A stretch of DNA of 64,000 bases from JBBQAA01 sp038276395. GTDB taxonomy: Bacteria > Actinomycetota > Thermoleophilia > Solirubrobacterales > Solirubrobacteraceae. Every line of letters starts with the position of its first letter. Positions within the stretch are counted from its first letter, which is position 1. The stretch lies in NCBI GenBank assembly GCA_038276395.1, contig JBBQAA010000074.1, forward strand, positions 124,001 through 188,000. Reading direction: 5' to 3'. A model generated the notes under the pieces. That model searched no databases. It saw nothing but the letters and a program-made list of their open reading frames with translations, and was not told the origin of the DNA. Of the stretch, positions 63,582 to 64,000 are shown piece after piece. Made by a program: the position numbers and the translations under genes.

Positions 63582-64000
63582 GGGGCCGGGGCGCGACCGG
63601 CGACCGGTCGTCCGCCGGCGGGGCTGGGCCAGGAGGAGAGGAATCCACGGGGCCGTGGCGGGTGTCGGGTCCGCGTCGCTCTGTTGACTCCGCACCGCTG
63701 GGAGTGGTGAGAGTGACGAACCGGTTCCCTGCGACGGTTTTGTCACATCGGCGGACCCCGCGCGTGGCGAGGTCAACGAAACGACGCTCTCGGGTTACCC
63801 GGTCACCGCCCTCCCCGCCCGGGCGCGGCCGGCGCCCGGCGGCCCGCCCGGCTGGAGCCCACGCGTCGCGCGAGCCCTCATTTGCAGGCACATTTTGCGA
63901 TCGACGCGGTGTCGCATAGGATCCGCCGCCGGACGGGCCGCGCCCGATGAGGCGCGCGGCTCGGCGTCGTAATCCGCAGACCAGGAGCAGAACCCAAACA
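63582..64000 (+). other. intergenic region leading to a gene beyond the window
   Basis: About 420 bases without a convincing gene. It contains GTGAGAGTGACGAACCGG-type AT-richer patches, a promoter (listed separately) and, near the end, CAGGAG (63980-63985) that looks like a Shine-Dalgarno sequence for a gene starting just after base 64000. The stretch after the promoter would be an 80-base leader. Confidence 0.5.
63895..63922 (+). promoter_or_regulatory. promoter for the gene right of the window
   Basis: TTGCGA (63895-63900) and TAGGAT (63917-63922) with a 16-base spacer, one of the few places in the window with a recognisable -35 box as well as a -10 box. Confidence 0.5.

Noticed and set aside
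1..64000. tRNA, rRNA, tmRNA, insertion sequences, integrase or phage genes
   Set aside because: No T-loop-like GTTCGAATC motifs with matching stems, no transposase or integrase motifs, and no target-site-flanked inverted repeats were found by reading; a tRNAscan-SE run would settle the RNA part.

Overview
The window is 64 kb of very GC-rich, densely coded DNA. Strong GC bias at third codon positions, frequent GTG and TTG starts, four-base stop/start overlaps (GTGA, ATGA), a guaB3 gene, a HisKA_3/LuxR two-component style and a c-di-AMP riboswitch before a cell-wall peptidase all point to an actinobacterium. Gene order and the many genes known mainly from soil actinobacteria suggest the class Thermoleophilia (Solirubrobacterales/Gaiellales type). 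That lineage call is an inference. The region is mostly housekeeping chromosome, with no prophage, insertion sequence, CRISPR array, tRNA or rRNA seen.

Layout. 1-6.5 kb: fatty-acid/aromatic CoA catabolism (acyl-CoA dehydrogenase end, 3-hydroxyacyl-CoA dehydrogenase, enoyl-CoA hydratase) around thioredoxin reductase, a flippase-like membrane protein and a PAP2 enzyme. 6.5-18 kb: a respiratory island with two complete haem-copper oxidase cores, one of subfamily A1 (GHPEV) and one of A2 (YSHPAV). It also has haem O synthase, subunits III and IV, tiny membrane subunits, CtaG, a duplicated stress-like protein and a cytochrome c-cupredoxin lipoprotein. 18-23 kb: glycosyltransferase, zinc ribbon, repeat-rich lipoprotein, decayed GAF/HD-GYP gene, enoyl-CoA hydratase and HIT protein. 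23-30 kb: the operon glmS-acpS-nnrDE-alr-cca. 30-42 kb: two copies of a module (secreted barrel protein divergent from a histidine kinase/response regulator pair), rplM-rpsI-glmM, a riboswitch-controlled M23 peptidase and toxin-antitoxin loci. 42-50 kb: guaB3-guaA, pdxH-like, RelE-type TA, LysM/dacA/pfkB, pyrF and HU. 50-64 kb: murI-rph-rdgB-CDF operon, Flp-like pilin, glycosyltransferase, zinc-ribbon proteins, HDAC-family deacetylase, nadB, and a hydantoinase/oxoprolinase operon with a beta-hydroxyacid dehydrogenase.

How it works together. Peptidoglycan precursor and turnover genes (glmS, glmM, alr, murI, dacA, LysM, M23) recur through the window. The oxidase island supplies aerobic respiration with two enzymes. 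Regulation looks simple: many first genes have a TAnnnT box only 6-10 nt before the start codon, the arrangement of leaderless mRNAs, and downstream genes are coupled by overlapping stop/start codons. Only a few genes (HU, Flp pilin, CBS protein, ctaD) show clear Shine-Dalgarno sequences.

Most notable: an unusually long acidic N-terminal extension on ribosomal protein S9, the leaderless promoter pattern, twin hairpin elements in convergent intergenic gaps, a codon-phased palindrome inside glmM, the duplicated barrel/two-component module, the cytochrome-cupredoxin fusion, and several genes caught in decay.
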